Part shown: in pieces, positions 33,588 through 43,440 of the stretch
Position numbering within the stretch: position 1 is the first letter of the stretch
Layout: each line of letters starts with the position of its first letter
Assembly: GCF_001571245.1 (NCBI RefSeq)
Contig: NZ_BCTK01000014.1
Location: 186,001-250,000 of the forward strand
Origin: Achromobacter piechaudii NBRC 102461
GTDB taxonomy: Bacteria > Pseudomonadota > Gammaproteobacteria > Burkholderiales > Burkholderiaceae_B
Reading direction: 5' to 3'
Length of the DNA: 64,000 nt
The notes under the pieces: generated by a model
Told to the model about the DNA's origin: nothing
Seen by the model: only the letters and a program-made list of their open reading frames with translations
The model's database searches: none
Position numbers and translations under genes: made by a program

Positions 33588-35516
33588 ATGTTTGAATTCA
33601 AGAAAACCGGCCAGCAGCAAAAGCAGCGCTTCCGCCTGCGCGCCTGGGTAGGCGGCGTGTTCGCGCTGGTGTGCTTTGGCGTGCTGGTCGGCCGGTTCTG
33701 GTATTTGCAGGTGGATCGCTACGAAGGCCTGTCCGAACGCGCCGACCGCAACCGCATCGCCGTGGTGCCCATCCCGCCGCGCCGGGGCGAGATCCTGGAC
33801 CGCAACGGCGAAGTGCTGGCGCGCAACTACCGCACCTACACGCTGGAAGTCGTGCCGGCCCACGCCGGCAACATGAACGAATTGTTCGAGCGGCTGACGG
33901 AAGTGGTCTACATCAGCCCGACCGACCAGCGGCGCTTCAAGCGTCGCGCCGCCGAGTCCAGCCGCTACGCCAGCCTGCAACTGCGCAACAACCTGAACGA
34001 AACCGAAGCGGCCTGGTTTGCCGCGCACGCCTTCCAGTTTCCAGGCGTGGAGCTGCGAGCGCGCTGGGTGCGCGAATATCCGCAAGGCGTGTCGGCCGCG
34101 CACGTGGTCGGCTACATCGGCCGCATTGCCGAAGGCGACAACGAAGAGCTGGAACGCGCCGGCCAGTTGGGCAACTATCGGGGCACCGATGTCATCGGCA
34201 AGAAGGGCATCGAGAAGACCTGGGAAGAGCAACTGCACGGCCGCACCGGGCTTGAGGAAGTCGAAGTCACGGCGGGTGGACGCCCCATGCGCACCCTGCG
34301 CCGGATCGACCCGGTGCCCGGTTCCGACATCATGCTGTCCATCGACCTGGGCCTGCAAAAGGTCGCCGAAGAAGCCTTCGAGGGTCAGCGCGGCGCGCTG
34401 GTGGCCATCGACCCGGACACGGGCGAAGTGCTGGCCTTCGTCTCGCAGCCCTCGTTCGATCCCAATCTGTTCGTGGATGGCATCGACGTGGACAACTGGC
34501 GCATGTTGAACGAGTCGCCGGACCACCCGCTGATCAACCGTCCGCTTTACGGCACCTACCCGATCGGTTCGACCTACAAGCCTTTCGTTGGCCTGGCCGC
34601 GCTGGAATTGGGCAAGCGCCGCGCGACGGACCGCATCTCGGACCCGGGTTATTTCGAATTCGGCGGACAGAAATTCCGCAACGCGGGGGGCGCTGCCTAC
34701 GGCATGACCGACATGCACAAGGCCATCGTGGTGTCGTCCGATACGTATTTCTATTCGCTGGGACCCGAGATCGGCGTGAACGCGCTGCACGACTTCACCA
34801 AGCAGTTCGGCTTTGGCCAGATCACCGGCATCGACTTGGAAGGCGAGAAGCGCGGCGTGCTGCCGTCCACCGACTGGAAGCGCGCGGCCTACAAAGACAA
34901 GGACCGCCAGCGCTGGTACGCCGGCGAAACCATTTCGGTGGCCGTCGGCCAGGGTTACAACGCGTTCACCTTGCTGCAATTGGCGCAGGGCACGTCCACC
35001 TTGGCCAACAACGGTCTGTACCGCCGCCCGCATCTGGTGCACGCGGTGCGTGACTCGCGCACCGGCGTCGCCAAGCCGACCGAGTCCACGCCCGACTACC
35101 GCATTCCGCTCAAGCAGGCCAATGTGGATGTCATCAAGAACGCCATGGCGGACGTGGTGCGGGCCGGCACGGCGCGTCGCGCATTCGCCAACGCACCGTA
35201 TCAGGCCGCCGGCAAGACCGGCACGGCCCAGGTGTTCAGCCTGCGCGGCGGCCATTACCGAGCCAGCGCCATCGACGAACGCTTGCGCGACCACGCGCTG
35301 TTCATGGGCTTCGCGCCGCTGGAACACCCGCGCATCGCCGTCTCGCTGATCGTCGAGAACGCCGGCTGGGGCGCCAGCGTGGCCGCGCCGGTTGCGCGCA
35401 AGGTCTTCGACTATTGGCTGGCCAAGGACCGCCAGGACAAGATCGTGCGGCCCGACCGTGGCGACCCTCTGGCTTCCGTTGAAACCATTACCTCTGACGT
35501 GGTGCGCCAACAATGA
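33588..35516 (+). CDS. mrdA: Penicillin-binding protein 2
   Basis: A 642-residue monofunctional class B transpeptidase with one N-terminal membrane helix (about residues 20-40), pedestal domain with RRGEILDRNG, and the catalytic motifs STYK (in YPIGSTYKPF), SSD (VVSSDTYFYS) and KTGT (AGKTGTAQVF). It crosslinks peptidoglycan during elongation with RodA. It ends in a 4-bp overlap with rodA (ATGA), so the pair is translationally coupled. Confidence 0.97.
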   Translation: MFEFKKTGQQQKQRFRLRAWVGGVFALVCFGVLVGRFWYLQVDRYEGLSERADRNRIAVVPIPPRRGEILDRNGEVLARNYRTYTLEVVPAHAGNMNELFERLTEVVYISPTDQRRFKRRAAESSRYASLQLRNNLNETEAAWFAAHAFQFPGVELRARWVREYPQGVSAAHVVGYIGRIAEGDNEELERAGQLGNYRGTDVIGKKGIEKTWEEQLHGRTGLEEVEVTAGGRPMRTLRRIDPVPGSDIMLSIDLGLQKVAEEAFEGQRGALVAIDPDTGEVLAFVSQPSFDPNLFVDGIDVDNWRMLNESPDHPLINRPLYGTYPIGSTYKPFVGLAALELGKRRATDRISDPGYFEFGGQKFRNAGGAAYGMTDMHKAIVVSSDTYFYSLGPEIGVNALHDFTKQFGFGQITGIDLEGEKRGVLPSTDWKRAAYKDKDRQRWYAGETISVAVGQGYNAFTLLQLAQGTSTLANNGLYRRPHLVHAVRDSRTGVAKPTESTPDYRIPLKQANVDVIKNAMADVVRAGTARRAFANAPYQAAGKTGTAQVFSLRGGHYRASAIDERLRDHALFMGFAPLEHPRIAVSLIVENAGWGASVAAPVARKVFDYWLAKDRQDKIVRPDRGDPLASVETITSDVVRQQ

Positions 35517-36649
35517 AGCGCCTGGGCCTTATCCTGCTACGCGTCTTCACGGCGTTCGACTGGCCGCTTCTGGCCATCCTGATGATGTTCGCGGCGCTGG
35601 GCCTGACGGTCATGCATTCGGCCGTGGGCGGCACGGACTGGCGTTTCGCCGAACAGTCGCGCAACTTCATCATCGCGTTCTTCGCGATGTGGACCATGGC
35701 GCTGATTCCGCCCAAGTGGTTGATGAAGCTGGCATTGCCGTTCTACGTGGTGGGCGTGGTGCTGCTGCTGGGCGTGGAATTCTTCGGTGAAACCAGCAAG
35801 GGCGCGACCCGCTGGCTGAACCTGGGCGTGACCCGCATCCAGCCGTCGGAAATGATGAAGATCGCGGTGCCGATGATGCTGGCTTGGTATTTCCAGCGCC
35901 ATGAAGGCGCCGTGCGGATCCGCGACTTCCTGGCCGCCGCCGCGATGCTGGCCGCGCCCTTCGGGCTGATCGTGTTGCAGCCCGACCTGGGCACGGCGTT
36001 GCTGGTGTTCGGCGCCGGCTTCTTCGTGATCTATTTCGCGGGGCTGTCGTTCAAGCTGCTGGTGCCCGTCATGCTGGCCGGCATCATCGCCATCGGCACG
36101 CTGGTGTACTACGAAGACCAGCTATGCGAGCCCGATGTGAGTTGGGTGGTGCTGCACGACTATCAGAAGCATCGTGTCTGCACGCTGCTCAACCCCAGCT
36201 CCGACCCGTTGGGCAAGGGCTTTCACACGATTCAATCGATGATCGCGGTGGGGTCGGGCGGCATGTATGGCAAGGGCTACATGAAGGGCACGCAGACCCA
36301 TCTGGACTTCATCCCCGAACGCACCACCGACTTCATTTTTGCGGTCTATGCCGAGGAATTCGGCCTGTACGGCGGCATTGCCATCCTGGTGCTGTACGGC
36401 CTGATGATGGCGCGCGGCCTGACGATCGCCTCGCGCGCGGCTTCGCAGTTCGGCCGGTTGCTGGCCGGCGCACTGACCATGATGTTGTTCATCTATGTGT
36501 TCGTGAACGTCGGCATGGTCACGGGCATCCTGCCCGTGGTGGGCGTGCCCCTGCCATTCATGAGTTACGGCGGGACGGCCTTGTTCACCATGGGTATCGC
36601 CTTCGGCATCATGATGAGCATCAGCCGGCACCGCTCGGTAAAGGCTTGA
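35513..36649 (+). CDS. rodA: SEDS peptidoglycan glycosyltransferase RodA
   Basis: A 378-residue polytopic SEDS protein with about ten membrane segments. Landmarks are FFGETSKGATRWLNLG (with the conserved Arg/Trp), QPSEMMKIAVPM, QPDLGTALLV (putative catalytic Asp) and C-terminal VVGVPLPFMSYGGTA. It polymerises lipid II with PBP2. It is the last gene of the rod operon and converges on an Ldh-type gene. Confidence 0.97.
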   Translation: MKRLGLILLRVFTAFDWPLLAILMMFAALGLTVMHSAVGGTDWRFAEQSRNFIIAFFAMWTMALIPPKWLMKLALPFYVVGVVLLLGVEFFGETSKGATRWLNLGVTRIQPSEMMKIAVPMMLAWYFQRHEGAVRIRDFLAAAAMLAAPFGLIVLQPDLGTALLVFGAGFFVIYFAGLSFKLLVPVMLAGIIAIGTLVYYEDQLCEPDVSWVVLHDYQKHRVCTLLNPSSDPLGKGFHTIQSMIAVGSGGMYGKGYMKGTQTHLDFIPERTTDFIFAVYAEEFGLYGGIAILVLYGLMMARGLTIASRAASQFGRLLAGALTMMLFIYVFVNVGMVTGILPVVGVPLPFMSYGGTALFTMGIAFGIMMSISRHRSVKA

Positions 36650-36674
36650 CCGGTCCTGGCGTGATCGCTCTTGC

Positions 36675-36707
36675 CAGGCGGTGGGCCTTGCAGGCATCCA
36701 CCGCCTG
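36675..36707. terminator. Hairpin between convergent rodA and the Ldh-type gene
   Basis: CAGGCGGTGG (36675-36684) pairs with CCACCGCCTG (36698-36707), a perfect ten-base stem with a 13-base loop. No T run follows on either strand. It is the likely transcript end for both genes by position. Confidence 0.55.
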
Positions 36708-36749
36708 TCTGTAGCGGGACCGTCGTGGTTCCGCCACCCGTTCGACGGC

Positions 36750-37799
36750 TCAGGGCAGGGCGTCGGGCACGCCCAGATCCCGAGCCAGCTTGGTCAGGCC
36801 ATCCCAGATCCGGCTGTCGAACTCCACCGAATCCGCATTGACGGCGCGATTGCGGGCCTCGTACTCGCCTGGATACTGCACGCTTTCCACGCCGGGCTGC
36901 GGCTTGCAGGCATGCAGGTAATCAATGAACGCGCCCACTTCCATCGACCGCCAATCGGTATTGAAATCGACCTGCGGGTCCAGTAGCAGCGCGAACATAT
37001 TGTTCGTCGCCACGCCGATGCGCGGGTGCTGCGGCTGGATCGTGCCGCCACCGGACAGCACGCCCGCTAGCAGCTCGGCCACCAGGCCCAGGGCATAACC
37101 CTTGTGGCCACCAAACGGCAGCAGCGCGCCGGGCGGATCGGAGAACAGCGCGTTCGGGTCCGTGGTCGGGTTGCCCTCGGCGTCGATCAATGACCCGGGC
37201 GGCGCCTTTTCGCCCTTGGCCGCCAACACGCGCGCGCGGTTCACGGCGATAGAACTCGTCGCCATGTCCACGATGAAAGGCGGCCGGCCACCCGGCAGCG
37301 GGCCGGCAAAGCACAGCGGGTTGGTCGTCAGGCACGCCTCTGCGCCGCCGAACGGCGCGACGGTCGGCGCGCGGTTGATCACGTTGGTGAAGGCCAGCAG
37401 GATCAGACCCTTGGCGGCGACCATTTCCCCGAAGTGGCCCATGCGGCCCAGGTGATGGCTGTGGCGCAGGGTCACGATGCACTGCCCGTGTTCCTGCGTG
37501 CGCTCGATGGCTTTTTCGATGACGACCTTGCCAACGTACTGCCCCAGGCCGTGATGGCCGTCGTAGGCCAGCATGGCGCCCCGGTCATTGACCAGCTCGG
37601 GCCGGCCATCGGGCTGTGCGAGTCCTTCGGACAGCACGCGTCGGTAGTTCGTCAGGATGGACAGGCCGTGGCTGGTGTAGCCCACCCGGTCCGATTCGAC
37701 CAGGTGTTCGGCCACGTCGCGCGCGATGTCTTCGGGCACGCCCTGGGCCATCAGCACGCGGCGGCCATATTCGTTGGCTTGGGCAAGGGAGAGTTTCAT
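36750..37799 (-). CDS. Ldh2-family malate/L-lactate-type dehydrogenase
   Basis: A 349-residue NAD(P)-dependent oxidoreductase of the Ldh2/YlbC/ComC family, unrelated in fold to classical lactate or malate dehydrogenase. Diagnostic blocks are DRVGYTSHGLSIL, the catalytic-His region TLRHSHHLGRMGHFGEM, and LPFGGHKGYALGL. Members oxidise malate, ureidoglycolate, sulfolactate or sugar 2-keto acids, so the substrate is open. It follows a DASS dicarboxylate transporter by 12 bp in one operon, which favours a C4 hydroxy-dicarboxylate such as malate or a tartrate-like acid. The operon has an FNR box upstream. Confidence 0.88.
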   Translation of the reverse strand: MKLSLAQANEYGRRVLMAQGVPEDIARDVAEHLVESDRVGYTSHGLSILTNYRRVLSEGLAQPDGRPELVNDRGAMLAYDGHHGLGQYVGKVVIEKAIERTQEHGQCIVTLRHSHHLGRMGHFGEMVAAKGLILLAFTNVINRAPTVAPFGGAEACLTTNPLCFAGPLPGGRPPFIVDMATSSIAVNRARVLAAKGEKAPPGSLIDAEGNPTTDPNALFSDPPGALLPFGGHKGYALGLVAELLAGVLSGGGTIQPQHPRIGVATNNMFALLLDPQVDFNTDWRSMEVGAFIDYLHACKPQPGVESVQYPGEYEARNRAVNADSVEFDSRIWDGLTKLARDLGVPDALP

Positions 37800-37811
37800 G
37801 ATCGCCTCCCC

Positions 37812-39305
37812 TTACAGCCAGCCCAGCCAGCGCCAGTAGGTCATGCCCATCAGCAGCATCAGCAGGTAGCCCACGATGGTCACGATGATGCCGACCTTGG
37901 CGAACTGCTTGGCGTTGAAGGTTTCCGTGCCCAGGCACACCATGTTCTGCGGCGCGTTGATCGGCAGGATGAAGCCGTAGCTGACCACAAAGCCCAGCAG
38001 CATCGTCATGCCCAGGCGGCTGAAGTCGCCCGGCAGCGTGGCCAGCACCGAAATCAGGATGGGCAGCATGGCCGAGGTCAGCGCGGTGGCGCTGGCAAAG
38101 CCCAGGTGGATGATGATCAGGAAGGCGGCCAGCACGGCGAAGATGGCCAGCGGTCCCAGGTGATCCAGGCCCGTGTGCGCCACGACCTGGTTGCCCAGCC
38201 ATTGGCCGGCCTGCGTGGTCAACAACGCGGTGCCCAGGCTGATGCCCACCCCGAACACGATCACCGTGCCCCATGGGATCCGCGATTGCACGTCTTTCCA
38301 CGTCATCACGCCAAAGCGCGGCAGCATCAACAGGACCAGCCCGAAATACGTCGTCGAGGTGGTGTCGAATTTGTGCAGCTTGCCTTCGGTCGACCAGAAC
38401 AGCAGCAGCATGATCGACACGGCCATCAGGCGCTTTTGCGCACCCGTCATCGGGCCCAGTTCAAGCAGCGATTTTTCGACCGCTTCCTTGCCCCCGGCGA
38501 TGCTGTCGGTTTCCGGCGGCAGCAGCTTGAGCACCACGACGATCAGCACGGCCGACATGATGAGCGACCACGGTGCGCCTGCGATCAGCCAGTCCGACCA
38601 CGCCACGCGTTCGCCCAGCATCTTCTCCATGAAGCCGACCGTCAGCAGGTTCTGCGCGGCGGCGGTCTGGATACCCACGTTCCAGATGCTGGTGGCCTGC
38701 GCCACGATGATCATGATGCCGGCTGCGATGTTCGACCGCTTGTCCACGCCGAAGGCGGCGATGACGCCCATCATGATCGGCACCACGGCGGCGCTGCGCG
38801 CGGTGGCGCTGGGCACGACCAGGCTCAACACGATCGTCACGGCGATACATCCGATAAGGATGCGGCGCGTGCTGGTGCCCACTCTGGACAGCGTCACCAG
38901 CGCGATGCGCCGGTCCAGTCCGGTGAAGGTCATGGCGGCGGCGATGAACAGGGCGCCGGTCACGAGCGCCAGCGCCGAGTTGGCAAAACCGGTCAGCGCC
39001 ATGCTGATGGCGGCCGACGTGCCGTACAGCACGTTCGGGTCTTTGATTGTCGGAGCCGTGCCCAGCAGGAAAGCCATCAGCGTCGTGATCATGATCGCGC
39101 TGGCTTCGTAGGACACGGCTTCGGTAATCCAGACCACCACCGCGAACGCCAGGATCGCCAGCATGCGGTGCCCCGCGACTGGCAGGTCGGCGGGCAGGGG
39201 CATCATCAATACCCCGATCATCACGACGATGCCGGCGATCAGTCCGATTGGAATTTTTACTTTTGGGGGTGCCTGTGGGGCAGGGACGGCGGCTGGCGCG
39301 GTCAT
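37812..39305 (-). CDS. DASS/SLC13-family dicarboxylate transporter
   Basis: A 497-residue polytopic transporter with about twelve segments. The paired substrate/sodium signatures are visible as SLVVPSATARSAAVVPIMM in the first repeat and ILPINAPQNMVCLG in the second. DASS carriers import succinate, malate, citrate or tartrate with sodium or exchange them. Two ATGs compete; the GGAG at 39312-39315 touches the ATG at 39311 but is six bases from the ATG at 39305, so the latter is chosen. It leads the operon with the Ldh-type dehydrogenase. A perfect FNR box lies 114 bp upstream, so low-oxygen induction is likely. Confidence 0.88.
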   Translation of the reverse strand: MTAPAAVPAPQAPPKVKIPIGLIAGIVVMIGVLMMPLPADLPVAGHRMLAILAFAVVVWITEAVSYEASAIMITTLMAFLLGTAPTIKDPNVLYGTSAAISMALTGFANSALALVTGALFIAAAMTFTGLDRRIALVTLSRVGTSTRRILIGCIAVTIVLSLVVPSATARSAAVVPIMMGVIAAFGVDKRSNIAAGIMIIVAQATSIWNVGIQTAAAQNLLTVGFMEKMLGERVAWSDWLIAGAPWSLIMSAVLIVVVLKLLPPETDSIAGGKEAVEKSLLELGPMTGAQKRLMAVSIMLLLFWSTEGKLHKFDTTSTTYFGLVLLMLPRFGVMTWKDVQSRIPWGTVIVFGVGISLGTALLTTQAGQWLGNQVVAHTGLDHLGPLAIFAVLAAFLIIIHLGFASATALTSAMLPILISVLATLPGDFSRLGMTMLLGFVVSYGFILPINAPQNMVCLGTETFNAKQFAKVGIIVTIVGYLLMLLMGMTYWRWLGWL

Positions 39306-39418
39306 ATCCATCTCCGGTTGAGGTCAATCCGACGACACACTCCCCGCGAGCACGGGCTTATCTAAATCTATGTGTCGACGCTACAGCACGATCGTGACGG
39401 TATTGCGGAAAACCCGTA

Positions 39419-39432
39419 TTGATGTGAATCAA
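39419..39432. promoter_or_regulatory. Perfect FNR box
   Basis: TTGATGTGAATCAA matches the consensus TTGAT-N4-ATCAA at all ten defined bases. The gene on its other side (slmA) points toward it with its 3' end, so the box most likely serves the DASS transporter operon on the minus strand. I could not place a convincing -10 element; TAGAT-like hexamers near 39360-39370 would put the box near -68 to -74. Confidence 0.75.
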
Positions 39433-39520
39433 ACCGATGGAGGTTTGGGCTTGAGTAAACCCATCCCGCGCATTATGCTCGTGCGCCCGGCCACGCGGCA
39501 AGCGCAGCGGCCGTGCGAAA

Positions 39521-40096
39521 TCAACCCAGCGCCAGGCGCAGTTGTTCGTCCAGATGCAACGTTGGCGCCACGCGCCAGCCGCTCTGGGCATAGCGCAGCC
39601 AACGGCCCAACACCAGATGCGTCAACAGGCTGGCATGCGCGGCCACATTGGCGTCCGCTGGCAGGCCGCCGTCGGTGATGGCAATGCGCAGCGATTGCTT
39701 CAGCGATATCTCGATGCGGTCATTGATGTGGTTGATGCGCTCTTGCAGCCGATTGTCTTCCGTGACCAGCGCGTCTCCGGTCAGCACGCGTGTCATGCCC
39801 TTGTTGCGCTCGGAGAAGGTCAGCAGCATGGCCACGGTCTTGTGCGCCTGGGGCACGCCGTAGGGCTCGGCGGTAGCGATCTGATTGACCAGCGTGAAGA
39901 TGCTGGTCTCGATGAACTCGATCAGCCCCTCGAACATCTGCGCCTTGCTGGCAAAGTGCCGGTACAGCGCCGCTTCCGACACCTGCAAGCGCGCGGCCAG
40001 CGCGGCCGTGGTGATGCGGGACGCGTGCGGCTGCTCCAGCATTTCGGCCAGGGTCTGCAGAATCTGGGTCTTGCGCTCGCCGGGTTTGCTCGCCAT
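39521..40096 (-). CDS. slmA: TetR-family nucleoid occlusion factor SlmA
   Basis: A 191-residue TetR-fold protein with HTH ITTAALAARLQVSEAALYRH and FASKAQMFEGLIEFIE, as in SlmA. SlmA binds specific chromosomal sites and blocks FtsZ assembly over the nucleoid. It lies downstream of argB and the HAD gene on the same strand with a 56-bp gap. The length is close to that of E. coli SlmA (198 residues). Confidence 0.9.
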   Translation of the reverse strand: MASKPGERKTQILQTLAEMLEQPHASRITTAALAARLQVSEAALYRHFASKAQMFEGLIEFIETSIFTLVNQIATAEPYGVPQAHKTVAMLLTFSERNKGMTRVLTGDALVTEDNRLQERINHINDRIEISLKQSLRIAITDGGLPADANVAAHASLLTHLVLGRWLRYAQSGWRVAPTLHLDEQLRLALG

Positions 40097-40152
40097 GGAA
40101 GGGACTGCTCTCGCGCAGGCTTGACGGTGTGGGGGGAGGGAGGAGCGCGCCG

Positions 40153-40898
40153 CTATCCCCGCAGGGGACGCCGACGTAACAGCAAATCACTGACGGAGTT
40201 TACCCGCAAGTCGACATAGGGCGGACGCTGCGATCGGCCGCGCGAAAATGGCGTGCCGGGGTGATACACATGCACCGTGCGCACGCCCACGCGGCGCGCG
40301 CCACGCAGGTTGGCCAATGTGTCTTCGACCAGCACGGCGCGGTGGGCGGGCACGCCTTCGCGGGCCAATACATAGCGCAGCAGCGCCGGCGACGGCTTGG
40401 GCCGGAATTGGCCATGCAGCTGCATGTGCTCGATAGCCCACAGGCTGTCGAACTGGCGCAGGATGCCCAGGCGCTCAAGCACGGAACGGGCGTAGCGCAG
40501 CGGCGCGTTGGTCAGCAGCACCTTGCGGCCGGGCAGCTGGCGCAGCTTGTAGGCCAGCGCCTTTTCCGCGCGCACCAGCGGGTTGACGTCGAAGTCGTGG
40601 CTGCGATGCAGGAAGTCGTGGGGGTTGACGCCGTGATGCCGCACCATGCCGATCATCGTGGCGCCGTAGCGCTGCCAGTACTTGCGGCGCAGCTCGTTGG
40701 CCGTGTCGACGTCCACGTTCAACGCCTCGGCCACCGCCATCGTCATGCCCAGATCGATCTTCGGGAAGATGGCGTGCGAGGTGTCGTGCAGCGTGTTGTC
40801 CAGATCAAACAGCCACAGGCGCTCGGAAGCGCCCGTGGCCATGCGGCGCGAGCGGCGCATGCGCACCGCCGGCCGTAGCAATAGACGTTGAGCTCGCA

Positions 40899-40899
<1 letters not shown>
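40153..40899 (-). CDS. HAD-family pyrimidine 5'-nucleotidase
   Basis: A 248-residue haloacid dehalogenase-type phosphatase. Motifs are LWLFDLDNTLHD (I), LLTNAPL (II), FRPKPSPALL (III lysine) and VEDTLANLRGA (IV). It matches the Sdt1-like pyrimidine nucleotidase group that dephosphorylates UMP/CMP. Its ATG at 40899 overlaps the argB stop in a TGATG junction, which indicates coupled translation and decides the start; ATGs 39 and 57 bases further in are alternatives, because the first 19 residues are basic and poorly conserved. Confidence 0.86.
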
Positions 40900-41918
<1,019 letters not shown>

Positions 41919-41968
41919 CTAAAACCCATGTCCATATGCCCGACAAATAACCGGCATTCAGGTAAATT

Positions 41969-42035
41969 GGGGCGTTTTCGAGACGCGAGGCCCCCCACGA
42001 AGGGGCAAATCCGCACCGGTTGGGCATCAGCCCCC
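41969..42035 (+). promoter_or_regulatory. Structured metQ leader with alternative helices
   Basis: Four GC blocks can pair in mutually exclusive ways: GGGGC (41969-41973), GCCCC (41990-41994), GGGGC (42002-42006) and GCCCC (42030-42034). The first pairs with the second and the third with the fourth, or the second with the third. The last helix ends 28 bases before the metQ start. It does not match the SAM-II or SAH riboswitch patterns as I remember them. Regulatory function is inferred. Confidence 0.45.
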
Positions 42036-42061
42036 ATTTTCACTTCATAAAAGAGGCAACC

Positions 42062-42850
42062 ATGCGTTTGAACTTCGTCCGCGCTGCTCTGGCGGCATCG
42101 GCATTCCTGGTGGCGGCGCAGGCCGCCCATGCAGAAAAAGTGGTGGTGGGCGCGACCCAGGTTCCCCACGCCGAAATCCTGGAAGTGGTGAAACCGCAGT
42201 TGGCCAAGGAAGGCGTCGAGCTGGACATCAAGGTGTTCAGCGATTACGTGCAGCCCAACCTGCAACTGGTGGACAAGCAGCTGGACGCCAATTTCTTCCA
42301 GCACAAGCCGTACCTGGACACGTTCAACAAAGACCGCAAGGCCACGCTGGTGCCCGTCGCCCTGGTTCACGTTGAACCTTTCGGCGGTTATTCCAAGAAG
42401 ATCAAGAGCTTGGCTGAACTCAAGGATGGCGCAACGGTCGCCATCCCGAACGATCCGTCCAATGGCGGCCGCGCGCTGGTGTTGCTGCAAAAGCAGGGCG
42501 TCATCAAGCTGAAGGACGCCTCGAACATCCTGGCGTCTGCTGCCGACGTGGTCGAGAACCCCAAGAAGCTGAAGTTCCGTGAACTCGAAGCCGCCATGCT
42601 GCCGCGGTCGCTGGACGACGTGGACCTGGCCCTGATCAACACCAACTACGCGCTGGAAGCCGGCCTGGTCCCCACCAAGGACGCGCTGTTCATCGAGGGC
42701 GCCGATTCGCCCTACGCCAACATCCTGGTTACGCGTTCCGACAACAAGGATGCGCCGGGCATCAAGAAGCTGGTCGAGGCGTTGCACTCGGCCGACGTAA
42801 AGAAATTCATCCAGGAAAAGTACAAGGGCGCTGTCATTCCGGCCTTCTGA
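42062..42850 (+). CDS. metQ: Methionine-binding protein MetQ (NlpA family)
   Basis: A 262-residue periplasmic binding protein of the MetQ/NlpA group: EKVVVGATQVPHAEILEVV at the mature start, then DYVQPNLQLVDKQLDANFFQH and NDPSNGGRALVLL. These feed D- or L-methionine to the MetNI ABC transporter. The signal peptide ends at AAQAAHAEK and has no lipobox cysteine, so this is a free periplasmic protein, unlike lipoprotein MetQ of E. coli. metN and metI are not adjacent. ATG 42062 is favoured over an upstream in-frame ATG because it starts a proper signal peptide behind an AGAGG site. Confidence 0.9.
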   Translation: MRLNFVRAALAASAFLVAAQAAHAEKVVVGATQVPHAEILEVVKPQLAKEGVELDIKVFSDYVQPNLQLVDKQLDANFFQHKPYLDTFNKDRKATLVPVALVHVEPFGGYSKKIKSLAELKDGATVAIPNDPSNGGRALVLLQKQGVIKLKDASNILASAADVVENPKKLKFRELEAAMLPRSLDDVDLALINTNYALEAGLVPTKDALFIEGADSPYANILVTRSDNKDAPGIKKLVEALHSADVKKFIQEKYKGAVIPAF

Positions 42851-42880
42851 GCCTCATCCACCCGGCCCATTTCGATGGGC

Positions 42881-42924
42881 CACGCATGAAAAAACCGCCT
42901 GAAACGGCGGTTTTTTCATGCGTG
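42881..42924. terminator. Long bidirectional terminator after metQ
   Basis: A perfect 19-base stem (42881-42899 with 42906-42924) around a six-base loop, containing AAAAAACCGCC / GGCGGTTTTTT. It lies between convergent metQ and the TlpA-like gene and can stop transcription on both strands. Confidence 0.92.
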
Positions 42925-42945
42925 CACGGCAAAGGCGATGAGGGA

Positions 42946-43440
42946 TCAGCCCGCCGCCAGGGCCTTTTCCACGGTGGCGTGGAATTCGGCCACGTCGTAT
43001 TCGCCCAGATAGCGCTTGATGATGTGCCCCTGCTTGTCGATCAGGAAGGCGGTCGGCGTTAGCCGGATGTCGCCGAAGGCGCGCGCGATGTCGCCTTTGG
43101 TGTCCAGCGCCACGGGGAACGGCAGCTTGCGCTGGTCCGCGAAGTTCAAGACGAAGTTGGGCGGATCGTAATTCATGGCGACTGCCACGGCCTCGTAGCC
43201 TTTCGCCGCGTATTCCTTATAGGCGGCGATGGTTTCCGGCATTTGCTTCACGCAGGTCACGCAACTGGTTGCCCAGAATTTGACCAGCACGACCTTGCCG
43301 CGCAGGTCCTGCATCGAGAAGGTCTTGCCTTCCAGCGTGGTGAACGTGACATCGGGCGCAGTCTGGGCGGGGCGCCAGACGAACCAGGCGCCGATACCAA
43401 CCGCCACCAGGACGGCGAGGGCTACGATAGCTTTTTTCAT
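42946..43440 (-). CDS. TlpA-like membrane-anchored thiol-disulfide oxidoreductase
   Basis: A 164-residue thioredoxin-fold protein with an N-terminal anchor (AIVALAVLVAVGIGAWFVW), active site ATSCVTCVKQM (Cys-Val-Thr-Cys) and cis-Pro loop RLTPTAFLID. It would act in the periplasm as a reductase, for example for cytochrome c maturation, or as a peroxiredoxin-like protein (AhpC/TSA-type insert). It overlaps the dolP stop by 4 bp and ends the yraN-diaA-dolP run. The partner protein cannot be told from context. Confidence 0.87.
   Translation of the reverse strand: MKKAIVALAVLVAVGIGAWFVWRPAQTAPDVTFTTLEGKTFSMQDLRGKVVLVKFWATSCVTCVKQMPETIAAYKEYAAKGYEAVAVAMNYDPPNFVLNFADQRKLPFPVALDTKGDIARAFGDIRLTPTAFLIDKQGHIIKRYLGEYDVAEFHATVEKALAAG

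Noticed and set aside
33141-35513. 790-codon open frame opposite mrdA
   Set aside because: Antisense to PBP2, whose catalytic motifs and operon position are certain.
37434-39365. 643-codon open frame opposite the DASS transporter
   Set aside because: Composition (His, Gln, Asp-rich) is typical of GC-driven antisense frames; the minus-strand transporter has clear signatures.
41969-42061. SAM-II or SAH riboswitch before metQ
   Set aside because: The conserved pseudoknot and core sequences I remember for these classes are not present; only GC-block pairing is visible.
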